Positions 56,338 to 64,000 of a stretch of DNA of 64,000 nt are shown here, piece by piece. Source of the DNA: Chromohalobacter beijerinckii (GTDB taxonomy: Bacteria; Pseudomonadota; Gammaproteobacteria; Pseudomonadales; Halomonadaceae); contig NZ_JAKGAK010000011.1 in NCBI RefSeq assembly GCF_023061185.1, positions 1 to 64,000 on the forward strand. The letters run 5' to 3'. The translations under genes were made by a program, and so were the position numbers. Numbering within the stretch: position 1 is the stretch's first letter; every line of letters starts with the position of its first letter. The notes below the pieces were generated by a model. It did no database searches. It was not told where the DNA came from and saw nothing but the letters and a program-made list of their open reading frames with translations.

Positions 56338-58200
56338 TCAGCCCGAACCGCTGGGATGCCCAGTGACCAGGCTGCCCAGCACACGCTCCATTTCCAGAGC
56401 GGGCATGGGACGGAAGAAATAGAACCCTTGGACCAAATCGCAGCGCATCTCCCTGACCAGCGCGAGCTGCTCACGATTTTCGACCCCCTCGGCCACGACT
56501 TCCAGACCCAGGCGGTGGCCGATGAAGATCGCAGCCTCCATGATCGCGCGATCCTTGGGCTGATCCGGGGCATCCCGCACGAAGGCACGATCGATCTTGA
56601 GTGCCGTGACCGGGAAGTGTTTGAGATAACTCAGCGACGAGTAGCCGGTGCCGAAATCATCGATGGCGATGCGAAAGCCCAGGTCATGTAGCCGGCGTAA
56701 CCCCTCCAGGATATGGTCGTCGGCCTCGATGAGCACATTCTCGGTGAGTTCCAGCCCTATGTCCCGAGGACCCAGGCCATGGCGCGCCAGGCAATCCTCG
56801 AAGCGCTGGAAGACATCGGGCCGACTCATCTGTCGACCGGAGAAGTTGATATCGATGCGCCCGATTGCCAGCCCGGCATCCCGCCACAGCACACGCTGCT
56901 GACAGGCAGTTTCCATGACCCAGTCACTAAGACGATGGATCAAGTCGGAGCGTTCGGCGAGGGGAATGAACTCGGCCGGTGAGACCGGTGGACCATCCGC
57001 CGGCTGCCAGCGCAGCAATGCCTCGAGATTCTCGATACGCCCGCTCGCGGCAGACACCTGAGGCTGGTAATGCAGCGAGAGCTCTCCGCTATCCAGAGCC
57101 TTCGCCAGCCGATCGACAAGGCGGTGCTGGTAGAGCAGTTGGTCATGGAGCTGCTGGTCGAAGAACCATACGCTACCGCGACCATCCAGCTTGGCCCGGT
57201 TCTTGGCCACGTCAGCGTTACGGATCAGCTCGCTGGCCGTTTTGCCGTTGTCCGGATAGAGGCTGATCCCCAGACAGGCCGTCACCTGATGCCGAGAACC
57301 ATCCAACAGAAAAGGAGAGTGAAGAACCTCTTGAACCTTGTGAACCAGCTGCAAGAGCATTTCCTTGCGCTGACACATCGGGAAGGCGATGACGAATTCA
57401 TCGCCGGAGAGCCGCGACATGATGTCTGACGCTTCCGTCACTCGATGCAGCCGCCGGGCCAACTCGACCAACAGCCGATCACCCTGTTCATAGCTTAGGG
57501 CGTCATTGATCGCCACGAAGTCGTCGATATCCAGATAGACCAGCATCATCCCGGCACTCTGTCGGCGACAATCGACGATGGCCTCGTCCAGCTGCACCTC
57601 GAACGTCTGGCGATTGGGCAGACGCGTCAGGGCATCGAAACGCGTGGCAAAATCCAGCTCGCGATACGCCCGCTTCTGAGCCGAGAGATCCACGTCGACA
57701 CAGAACATCAGGGGATTCTCGGTGTGTTCGCCAAGCATCACGTGATGAGAGAAGACCGAAACCGGCTCCCCACTCTTGTGCTGAAGCTCGAGCTCTTCCG
57801 CCGGGATGTTGACCCCTTCTCTCACCCAAGCCCGATGCGCCTGAATCACAGATTCACGCATGGACTCCGGGATAATCAGCTCTTCCAGCGATTGGCCCTG
57901 CGCCTCCGCGGCGCCATAACCGTAGAGCCGGGTGCTGGCCTCGTTCCAGTAGATCACACGGCGCTCGCGATCATAGCCCTGGACCGCCACTCTGGGCAGG
58001 CTCTCCAGTAGAGCTCGGAAGCGCTGTTCGCTCTCCAGATACTGACGGCGCAAGAGCTCAATATCGTCCTGAACACTATCGCTTTGAGCCTCTGACCATC
58101 TCGCCCTGAGCTGTTGCCACCGACGCGCTAGTTTATGACACCGCAAGATTAGCCAGCGTCGAAAAACGACATCGTAACCGCCCATCCACTTTTCCATCAT
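56338..58200 (-). CDS. cytoplasmic PAS-GGDEF(SGDEF)-EAL c-di-GMP protein
   Basis: The 620-aa protein lacks a clear membrane helix. It has a PAS domain (about 60-170, VAVQGYDRERRVIYWNEASTRLYGY), a GGDEF domain whose signature reads SGDEF, and an EAL domain with NLEALLRW, ELTENVL and DDFGTGYSS intact. SGDEF is a tolerated but less common signature, so cyclase activity is uncertain; the EAL half looks competent as a phosphodiesterase. The start lacks a good ribosome site. Confidence 0.9.
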   Translation of the reverse strand: MMEKWMGGYDVVFRRWLILRCHKLARRWQQLRARWSEAQSDSVQDDIELLRRQYLESEQRFRALLESLPRVAVQGYDRERRVIYWNEASTRLYGYGAAEAQGQSLEELIIPESMRESVIQAHRAWVREGVNIPAEELELQHKSGEPVSVFSHHVMLGEHTENPLMFCVDVDLSAQKRAYRELDFATRFDALTRLPNRQTFEVQLDEAIVDCRRQSAGMMLVYLDIDDFVAINDALSYEQGDRLLVELARRLHRVTEASDIMSRLSGDEFVIAFPMCQRKEMLLQLVHKVQEVLHSPFLLDGSRHQVTACLGISLYPDNGKTASELIRNADVAKNRAKLDGRGSVWFFDQQLHDQLLYQHRLVDRLAKALDSGELSLHYQPQVSAASGRIENLEALLRWQPADGPPVSPAEFIPLAERSDLIHRLSDWVMETACQQRVLWRDAGLAIGRIDINFSGRQMSRPDVFQRFEDCLARHGLGPRDIGLELTENVLIEADDHILEGLRRLHDLGFRIAIDDFGTGYSSLSYLKHFPVTALKIDRAFVRDAPDQPKDRAIMEAAIFIGHRLGLEVVAEGVENREQLALVREMRCDLVQGFYFFRPMPALEMERVLGSLVTGHPSGSG

Positions 58201-58471
58201 CGAAAGATGCTGTTGCCTGCATCATGAAACCAGATGACGCCCTCGCACTATCTCGCTCACTTCATACTCAAGGCATACGCAGGAATTCATCTAAACGTCA
58301 GCCCGACTCAGCCTGGCGTTGTCATCTGGCGTCACGAACCGTGATCAAAATCAACGTAATACAACAATCTTTATACCTTTTTTGATATTTCGCTGCAGAT
58401 ATTCTCCTTTCCGAAGGTTGCCCGGACGATATCGGGCAATCTCGCCCCATATATCAATGGAGAAGATCTCA
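58201..58471. other. intergenic control region before the dioxygenase gene
   Basis: No gene is visible. The right half is AT-rich (TTTATACC, TTTTTTGATATTTCG near 58368-58393) and is likely to hold the promoter of the dioxygenase. No confident box pair could be chosen. Confidence 0.4.
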
Positions 58472-59266
58472 ATGAAACTCGACACCCTCAAGCGTGGCTT
58501 CAATTCCAGCACCATACCCTCCGATCCGCTCGCCGACTACTGGTCGCCGACGATTCACCAAGCCCTGAACCAGCAGGACTGGAGCAAAACCGAGGTGCGT
58601 TCCCGAGTAGACCTCAAGGCTTGGCAGGCATTCACCGCCGACTTGCCCCGGGACCCCTATGTCAATCGTCGCTGGAAACGTATGTCCTGGCTGACGCTGG
58701 ATGAACGTGACGACGTCGTCGATATGGGCCATTGCCCCATGGCTCAGGGCGGCACCTTTAATGATGCGGAGAGCATGGCAGACCGCCTGCGCTACTATGA
58801 GCCGCTGACGCCGGCGTTCATGGCCCGACCGGACGTGAAGGCCTTCGTGCGTGCCTGGGCGCGGCTCTGGGACCTGAAACCCAACGAACCTATCCTGATG
58901 CAGATAACCGGCGTTCGTGGAGAAGGCATGATCGATCCCCTGCAGGGACAGGGGATTCATGCCGACGGATGCAAGGCGCTGAGCATCCTGGTGTTAAGTC
59001 GCCACAATGTCGGCGGGGGCGATAACCACCTGTATGCCGACAAGGCGGGCACTTTCCCCGTGGCCGACACGACCCTCGCCCCGGGCGATATCCTCCACCT
59101 GCGTGATGACCGTCTCTTTCATAGCGTGGACGGTATCCACCAGGAAGATGCCGGCGCGCCCTTCGAGCGCTTCATCATCATCATCAACAGCCGCTTCGTG
59201 GATCCGTTTCAGAACCAAATCCTGCGTCGGCACTTTCCCGAGGCGGTGCTCAACGAGACCCGCTAA
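58472..59266 (+). CDS. 2-oxoglutarate/Fe(II)-dependent dioxygenase (PF10014-like)
   Basis: The 264-aa protein resembles the PF10014 group, which includes bacterial L-isoleucine hydroxylase. It has GQGIHADGCKALSILVL (His-x-Asp iron ligands, near 165), GGGDNHLYADKAGTF, and LFHSVDGIHQ, with the distal His and a later Arg (ERFIIIINSRF) likely to bind 2-oxoglutarate. Free amino-acid hydroxylation is a possible activity, but the substrate is unknown. ATG 58472 has GGAGA upstream; an earlier in-frame ATG exists at 58457. It is monocistronic. Confidence 0.8.
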   Translation: MKLDTLKRGFNSSTIPSDPLADYWSPTIHQALNQQDWSKTEVRSRVDLKAWQAFTADLPRDPYVNRRWKRMSWLTLDERDDVVDMGHCPMAQGGTFNDAESMADRLRYYEPLTPAFMARPDVKAFVRAWARLWDLKPNEPILMQITGVRGEGMIDPLQGQGIHADGCKALSILVLSRHNVGGGDNHLYADKAGTFPVADTTLAPGDILHLRDDRLFHSVDGIHQEDAGAPFERFIIIINSRFVDPFQNQILRRHFPEAVLNETR

Positions 59267-59292
59267 GATTCACCGCAAATCCCAAACGGGTC

Positions 59293-59317
59293 GGCGCCGG
59301 AGTTCGTCTCCGGCGCC
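59293..59317 (+). terminator. hairpin after the dioxygenase gene
   Basis: GGCGCCGGAG (59293-59302) and CTCCGGCGCC (59308-59317) make a 10-bp stem with a TTCGT loop, 26 bases past the stop. Only a poor T tract follows (TCTTCCC). Confidence 0.6.
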
Positions 59318-59374
59318 TCTTCCCTAGATAAAAGCGCCAGTCAGGCGCTGCATGTCATGCCTGGCGCACAACGC

Positions 59375-59400
59375 AAAACGCCACGCCGAATGGCGTGGCG
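59375..59400 (-). terminator. intrinsic terminator after hmp
   Basis: CGCCACGCC (59379-59387) and GGCGTGGCG (59392-59400) form a 9-bp stem with a GAAT loop. On the minus strand it is followed by TTTT (59375-59378). It is just beyond the hmp stop. Confidence 0.8.
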
Positions 59401-59422
59401 CTTCGGTCATCGACACGGCGTC

Positions 59423-60604
59423 TCAGGCGACGCGTGCCAACGACTCGGCAGGCCCGAAGAATTCATGATGGCGCCGGCTGGCCGCGACGCCGAGCGTTTC
59501 CAGCGCCACATCGACGCAGCGCATGAAGTCCGCCGGCCCCACCGTATAGTACTGCGCGTCACGCGGGGCGTAGTCCGCCAGCAGCGCGGCATCCACACGG
59601 CCAACGTGATCAGGGGAGTCCTCCGGGCGCGGTTGCGAATAGACGGTGACCACTTGCAGCAACGCCGGAAACGCCTTGCGTAACTCCTCCAGCTCGTCGG
59701 CAAACGCACGCACCGCACCGTCGCGTGCCGCATGCAGGTAGACGACCCGGCGTCCTTCCTCGAGCGCCTGCCGTGCCAGCGGCAGCATCGGTGTCTGCCC
59801 CACGCCACCACTGATCAGCATCACCGGCGTGTCGCCTGCGGCCAGGGTCAAATGCCCCGCCGGCGGTAGCAGCTCCAGGGTGTCGCCCACCGCCAGGCGG
59901 TCATGAAAATGGCGACTGACCTGGCCACCCTCCTCGCGCTTGATGGAGATCCGATAGGTCCGACCATTGGGCGCCGCCGAGAGGCTGTAGTGGCGATGCA
60001 CGGTGTCGCCGTCGATGGCCAGTTTGAGGCCAATATACTGTCCCGGGCGATGCTCAGCGACCGCACCGCCATCTACCGGCGCCAGCTCGAAGGAAGTGAT
60101 GACGGCGCTCTCGGGATGCTTGGCGACAATGCGGAACTCACGGGTGCCGTCCCAACCACCAGGCTGGGTGGCGAAGTCGTGATAGCGACGTGCCTCCTTC
60201 TCGATCAGCAGCCCCGCCAGTTCCTCATAAAGCGCGCTCCAGGCATCGGCGACCTCCTCCGTTACTGCCTCGCCCAGTTCCTCGCCGATCGCCACCATCA
60301 GACATTCGCCGACGATGGGATAGTGCTCGGGACGAATGCCCAGCGAGACGTGCTTGTCGACGATGATACCCAGCACATCGTCGAGACGTTCAGGCTCGTG
60401 CCGCAGTTGTACATAGGCAACGACGGCGCCCGCCAGCGCGCGAGGCTGTCCGCCGCTTTGCTGGTGCGCGGCGTTGAACAACGTCTTCACCTCGGGATAA
60501 CGCGCAAACATCAACGGGTAAAAGCGCTTGGCGATGGCTTCGATGTGTTCGGCAACCACCGGTGTAGTGGCGGCGATTACGGACTCCTGGGCGGATGTCA
60601 GCAT
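59423..60604 (-). CDS. hmp: flavohaemoprotein (nitric oxide dioxygenase)
   Basis: Hmp converts NO and O2 to nitrate, using haem, FAD and NAD(P)H. The 393-aa protein has a globin domain (1-140) with the proximal His in LGIRPEHYPIVGECLM near 85, then an FAD domain with RHYSLSAAPNG near 207, and an NAD domain with LISGGVGQTPMLPL near 270. GAGGAG precedes the ATG. The sigma-54 promoter and NorR sites upstream show NO-dependent control by the divergent NorR. Confidence 0.96.
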   Translation of the reverse strand: MLTSAQESVIAATTPVVAEHIEAIAKRFYPLMFARYPEVKTLFNAAHQQSGGQPRALAGAVVAYVQLRHEPERLDDVLGIIVDKHVSLGIRPEHYPIVGECLMVAIGEELGEAVTEEVADAWSALYEELAGLLIEKEARRYHDFATQPGGWDGTREFRIVAKHPESAVITSFELAPVDGGAVAEHRPGQYIGLKLAIDGDTVHRHYSLSAAPNGRTYRISIKREEGGQVSRHFHDRLAVGDTLELLPPAGHLTLAAGDTPVMLISGGVGQTPMLPLARQALEEGRRVVYLHAARDGAVRAFADELEELRKAFPALLQVVTVYSQPRPEDSPDHVGRVDAALLADYAPRDAQYYTVGPADFMRCVDVALETLGVAASRRHHEFFGPAESLARVA

Positions 60605-60648
60605 GATGTCTCCTCGCGATAGGCGTTCAAGTGTGTGCCCCTGCTATC

Positions 60649-60663
60649 GCAATCGGAGTGCCA
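60649..60663 (-). promoter_or_regulatory. sigma-54 promoter of hmp
   Basis: On the minus strand TGGCAC (60658-60663), five bases, TTGC (60649-60652) match the -24/-12 consensus TGGCAC-N5-TTGC exactly. Transcription would start about 30 bases before the hmp ATG. NorR binding sites are 130-210 bp upstream, the usual enhancer distance. Confidence 0.85.
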
Positions 60664-60795
60664 ACTCGGCTCATTTAGCCGTGTCCGCGACATTGTGCCA
60701 CGCCAGTGCCTGTCGAGACCGCGTGGTTGCCGCGTTGCAGAAACTTCAGGGCGCAGCCCAGTAGACGACGAGCACTTGCCCTCGGCGTAATGACT

Positions 60796-60860
60796 GTCAA
60801 AATAACACCCACATCGCATGTCACTATGACAATTTGCTCGAAAGAGAATGTCCAAATGAC
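60796..60860 (+). promoter_or_regulatory. three NorR-type enhancer sites
   Basis: The NorR core is GTCA-N3-TGAC. A perfect copy lies at 60820-60830 (GTCA-CTA-TGAC). Near-matches are GTCA-AAA-TAAC (60796-60806) and GTCC-AAA-TGAC (60850-60860), the last covering the norR start codon. Three sites are also found upstream of E. coli norVW. Besides activating hmp, the site over the start codon suggests autoregulation of norR. Confidence 0.8.
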
Positions 60861-62424
60861 AGTCTTCTTGCACACCCTGCGCGACCTACTCGCCGATCTC
60901 AGCGTCGGGCGTGGCAGCGATGCTCTGCCCGAGCGCTGGGCAAAGCTGCTCGCCGCGCTGGTCGGCGATTATCCCGCCGATGCCAGCACGTTGATGGTCG
61001 CTCACGACGACGGCCTGCAGCCCGTGGCCGTGCTAGGCCTAGACGACGAAGTCCGCGGACGCCGCTTTAGCCTGACCGCGCACCCGCGTCTAGCCGCAAT
61101 CGCCGCGCATCCCGGCGTGTGCCGCTTCCCGCTCGATTCGCCGTTGCCCGATCCCTTCGATGGTCTGCTCGACGACACCTTGAGCCATGTGCATGACTGC
61201 ATGGGCGTGGCCCTGCGCGATGGCGACCGACTGCTCGGCATGCTGACGCTGGATGCCCTGACGCCGGGTTGCCTGACCACCGTCGATGATGACGAACTGT
61301 TGGCCGCGGCGGGCCTGTTGGCGACCTGCCTGCGTCTCGCACAGCAGCTCAGCGATACCCGTTCGCGCCTCAATCAGGCACTCGACCAGCACTTCACCGA
61401 TCAGGACGCACCGCGTCACAGCACGCCCGATTGGCAGAGTCCTGCCATGCGGCGGTTGGAGGAAAGCCTCGCCCTGGTGGCGCCCACCGACATGAGCGTG
61501 CTGTTGCATGGCGAGACCGGGGTCGGCAAGGAGCGTATCGCCCGCCGCGTGCATGCGCTTTCCGCACGTCGCGAGGGGCCACTAGTACGCGTCAATTGCG
61601 CGGCCCTGCCCGAGTCGCTGATTGAAAGTGAACTCTTCGGCCATCGGCGCGGCGCGTTTTCCGGGGCCGTCCGCGATCATCGCGGCCATTTCGCCATGGC
61701 CCACGACGGCACGCTGATGCTCGACGAAATCGGTGAACTACCGTTGGCCATGCAGCCCAAGCTACTGCGCGTGCTGCAGGAAGGCGAGATTCAGCCGCTG
61801 GGAAGCGAAACCCCGCAGCGCGTCAACGTGCGCCTGGTCGCGGTCACCAATCGCGACCTGAGCCAGGAGGTCGCCGCCGGGCGCTTCCGCGAAGACCTCT
61901 ACCACCGTCTGAGCGTCTTCCCCTTGCAGGTCCCGCCCCTGCGGGAGCGTCGCGAGGATGTGCCGCTGCTGGCCGGTGGCTTCCTGGAGGACAACCGCAT
62001 TCGCCTGGGGCTCGCCAATCTGCGCCTCGACCTCGCGGCCGAACACGCCCTACTGTCCTGGCCGTGGCCAGGGAACATCCGCGAACTGGAGCATACCCTG
62101 GGACGTGCCGCGCTACGTGCCTTCGGAGACCAGTCTCCTGCAGGGCAGGACGCGCGTCGCAATGCCGTAGTCCGCATCGCCGCGCATCACTTGGAACTGC
62201 CGACAACGCCCGCCGACGACACCACTTCTTCCGAACCCACAGTACCCGAAACGCACCCCGCGCCCCCCGTGCCGCTACGCGAAGCCGTCGAGGACTTCCA
62301 GCGCCGGCATATCGCCCACGCACTGGAGGTACACGATGGCAACTGGGCCGCTACCGCGCGAACCTTGGGAACGGATAGCGGCAATCTGCACCGTCTGGGT
62401 AAACGCCTGGGGCTTAAACCTTAA
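60856..62424 (+). CDS. norR: nitric-oxide-responsive sigma-54 activator NorR
   Basis: The 522-aa protein has an N-terminal GAF domain (about 15-165), in which NO binds a mononuclear iron in E. coli NorR. The AAA+ domain follows (about 190-430), with [16 protein letters not shown] (Walker A) and [15 protein letters not shown], the sigma-54 loop reading GAFSGA instead of GAFTGA. A Fis-type HTH ends the protein ([23 protein letters not shown]). I take ATG 60856, which gives [19 protein letters not shown]; 50 upstream codons are a false extension. It is divergent from hmp. Confidence 0.93.
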   Translation: MTVFLHTLRDLLADLSVGRGSDALPERWAKLLAALVGDYPADASTLMVAHDDGLQPVAVLGLDDEVRGRRFSLTAHPRLAAIAAHPGVCRFPLDSPLPDPFDGLLDDTLSHVHDCMGVALRDGDRLLGMLTLDALTPGCLTTVDDDELLAAAGLLATCLRLAQQLSDTRSRLNQALDQHFTDQDAPRHSTPDWQSPAMRRLEESLALVAPTDMSVLLHGETGVGKERIARRVHALSARREGPLVRVNCAALPESLIESELFGHRRGAFSGAVRDHRGHFAMAHDGTLMLDEIGELPLAMQPKLLRVLQEGEIQPLGSETPQRVNVRLVAVTNRDLSQEVAAGRFREDLYHRLSVFPLQVPPLRERREDVPLLAGGFLEDNRIRLGLANLRLDLAAEHALLSWPWPGNIRELEHTLGRAALRAFGDQSPAGQDARRNAVVRIAAHHLELPTTPADDTTSSEPTVPETHPAPPVPLREAVEDFQRRHIAHALEVHDGNWAATARTLGTDSGNLHRLGKRLGLKP

Positions 62425-62451
62425 GCATTACCGACTGGGCTGACCCCTTTA

Positions 62452-62484
62452 CCTATAAAGCCCCGAATGTCGGGGCTTTATAGG
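62452..62484. terminator. bidirectional hairpin between norR and ssb
   Basis: A 15-bp perfect inverted repeat (62452-62466 with 62470-62484) with an ATG loop and a CCCC/GGGG core lies between the convergent norR and ssb ends. No long T-run follows, so it may be a modest terminator. Confidence 0.7.
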
Positions 62485-62515
62485 TTACACATCACGCTTC
62501 CATCTTCGGCAAACG

Positions 62516-63055
62516 TCAGAACGGAATCTCGTCGTCGAAATCATCGAAGTTGCCGGGATTGGGAGCACCGTAATTACCTTGCTGGCCACCCTGCTGGGGC
62601 GGTTGTTGCTGAGGTGCCTGCTGCTGCGGGGGCGGACCGCCTTGTGGCTGGCCGTAGCCACCGCCCTGCTGAGGCGCATTTTGCGAGGGTTGCGCATAGT
62701 CGCCGCCACCCTGGCCACTGCGCGAATCGAGCATCTGCATGTCGTTGGCGACAATCTCGGTGGAATACCGATCCTGCCCGTCCTGACCCTGCCACTTACG
62801 CGTCTGTAGGCGACCCTCGATATAGATACGCGAGCCTTTCTTCACGTACTGCTGGGCGATTTCCGCCAGCTTATTGAACATCACCACCGTATGCCATTCG
62901 GTACGCTCCTGGCGCTGACCGCTCTGACGGTCGGTCCAGGTATCGGTGGTCGCGATGCGTAGATTGCACACCGGATTACCGGAAGGTAGAAAGCGGACTT
63001 CCGGGTCCTGACCGAGATTGCCGATCAGGATGACCTTGTTCACGCCGCGCGCCAT
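62516..63055 (-). CDS. ssb: single-stranded DNA-binding protein
   Basis: The 179-aa protein has an OB fold (residues 1-110: [22 protein letters not shown], then [15 protein letters not shown]) and a Gln/Gly/Pro-rich linker. The acidic tip ends DFDDEIPF, the peptide that recruits repair proteins. Length is normal for gammaproteobacteria. It lies 33 bases after an MFS gene, matching the uvrA-MFS-ssb neighbourhood of Pseudomonas. Confidence 0.97.
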   Translation of the reverse strand: MARGVNKVILIGNLGQDPEVRFLPSGNPVCNLRIATTDTWTDRQSGQRQERTEWHTVVMFNKLAEIAQQYVKKGSRIYIEGRLQTRKWQGQDGQDRYSTEIVANDMQMLDSRSGQGGGDYAQPSQNAPQQGGGYGQPQGGPPPQQQAPQQQPPQQGGQQGNYGAPNPGNFDDFDDEIPF

Positions 63056-63088
63056 GTGAGTCTCCTTGAAATAGTTCCGCGCCCGTTA

Positions 63089-64000
63089 TCAGGCGCTCTT
63101 GTGATCTCGCTCGGACCCGAGGACGCGTTCTAGCGCCTCGGCATCCAGCCGCTGACGGTCAACCTTGAGGTAGGCGACACGCTCGTCGGGCACCACCATG
63201 ACATCTTCGACGCCAGCCACGGCGGCGAATCGCTCCATCAGTGTATCCATCGTGCCCATCGAGCGCTCGTCCAGGGCGACGATCTCGCTCGAGAGGTGGC
63301 GGGGTGCCGGCATCTTCCAGACAATCGCCAACCATACCGCACCCAACAACGTCGCGCCCAGAAAGACCGCGTCCAGACCGAAGTGCTGGGAGAGGAAGCC
63401 GCCCGCCGTTCCGCCCAGGAAGGCACCCAGAAACTGGCTGGTGGAGTACACGCCCATCGCCGTGCCCTTGGCGCCCGCCGGGGCCAGCTTGCTGATCATC
63501 GACGGCAGCGTGGCTTCCAACAAGTTGAAAGCCACGAAGAATCCCCAGAGCAGCGAGAACAACGCCCAACGCCCATCGGAAAACTCCACCAGCCCCGCCA
63601 GACATAGCGTCAGCCATGCCACGGCACCGATGAAGATCGGTTTCATCTTGCGGTACTTTTCGGCCACGATCACCAACGGCACCATGGCCACGAAGGCCAG
63701 CGCCATGATCGGCAGATACACCCAGCCATGGTGCGCCGGCGCAATGCCCAACGCTTCCAGACGAAACGGCACGGCCACGAAGCAGGCCGTCAGGATGGCG
63801 TGCAGGGCGAAGATCGAGAAATCCAGGCGCAGCAGATCACGCCGCGCCAGCATCGCGCGGAGTTGAGTGCGGTCGAGCCCGACATCGCGATGCGACACCA
63901 AACGCGGTGCACGCGGCACTAGGCGCCACAGCACCAGCATCCCCACCGCCGCGAGTGCGGCCGTGAACCAGAACACACCGGCCAAGCCGAAAGGATCGGC
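63089..64000 (-). CDS. MFS transporter, N-terminus outside the window
   Basis: The frame is open to the window's right edge, so only the C-terminal ~303 residues are present. Six or more hydrophobic helices include GWVYLPIMALAFVAMVPLV, LFSLLWGFFVAFNLLEATLPS and GTAMGVYSTSQFLGAFLGGTAGGFL. A cytosolic tail of about 70 residues (SEIVALDERSMGTMDTLMERF...) follows. The substrate is unknown. In Pseudomonas this MFS gene lies between uvrA and ssb, so uvrA is expected next, beyond the edge. Confidence 0.85.
   Translation of the reverse strand, partial: ADPFGLAGVFWFTAALAAVGMLVLWRLVPRAPRLVSHRDVGLDRTQLRAMLARRDLLRLDFSIFALHAILTACFVAVPFRLEALGIAPAHHGWVYLPIMALAFVAMVPLVIVAEKYRKMKPIFIGAVAWLTLCLAGLVEFSDGRWALFSLLWGFFVAFNLLEATLPSMISKLAPAGAKGTAMGVYSTSQFLGAFLGGTAGGFLSQHFGLDAVFLGATLLGAVWLAIVWKMPAPRHLSSEIVALDERSMGTMDTLMERFAAVAGVEDVMVVPDERVAYLKVDRQRLDAEALERVLGSERDHKSA

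Noticed and set aside
62485-62515. ssb 3' region as a second separate terminator
   Set aside because: Only the 62452-62484 hairpin is convincing; nothing further is visible.

Overview
The window looks like a chromosomal segment of a moderately halophilic gammaproteobacterium of the Halomonadaceae, closest in feel to Chromohalobacter or Halomonas. This rests on high GC, gene content and gene order; no database search was possible. Much of the order matches the Pseudomonas/Halomonas backbone: pssA-ilvC-ilvH-ilvI, thiO-minor pilins-ispH-fkpB-lspA-ileS-ribF-murJ-rpsT, proB-obgE-rpmA-rplU-ispB, fabA-fabB, and MFS-ssb.

Layout. 1-400: promoter DNA on the minus strand, probably for an rRNA operon beyond the left edge, beside a hairpin made of two inverted DnaA-box consensus sequences. 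400-5736: pssA and the branched-chain amino-acid genes ilvC, ilvI and ilvH (minus), with ilvY divergent from ilvC. 6280-7611: a sugar-porter-type MFS protein. 7747-12227: rluD, pgeF and clpB (minus), the last behind a heat-shock-type promoter. 12309-13115: bamD. 13127-13256: a large imperfect palindrome. 13268-16096: nadE and thiO. 16186-22725: two sets of minor type IV pilins, one containing an unusual 690-residue PilX-like protein with bactofilin-like repeats; no PilY1 gene is present. 22856-34101: ispH, fkpB, lspA, ileS, ribF, murJ, rpsT, proB, obgE, rpmA, rplU, all minus. 34376-35350: ispB. 35432-37572: tRNA-Pro followed by a small accessory patch with a Fic protein and orphan small genes. 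37710-41574: an Lgt/thioredoxin-like membrane protein and rapA.

41597-50675 is a likely light-responsive locus: a TIGR01777 epimerase, a CbiX-like chelatase, a MerR regulator of the LitR/CarH type that lacks the B12-ligand histidine, photolyase, an NTF2-like protein, an SDR, an FAD oxidoreductase, DUF1365, a cyclopropane-fatty-acid-synthase-like methyltransferase and DUF2878, mostly overlapping head to tail. Two intergenic regions carry paired TGTACA-type half-sites 12 bp apart, a plausible operator for the MerR protein.

50644-58200 mixes signalling and lipid synthesis: two PAS-GGDEF-EAL proteins, fabA-fabB, a PlsC acyltransferase and an RmlD-like reductase. 58472-59266 is a lone PF10014-type 2-oxoglutarate dioxygenase. 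59423-62424 is a complete nitric-oxide detoxification module: hmp divergent from norR, with three GTCA-N3-TGAC-like NorR sites and a sigma-54 promoter for hmp. The window ends with ssb and a truncated MFS gene.
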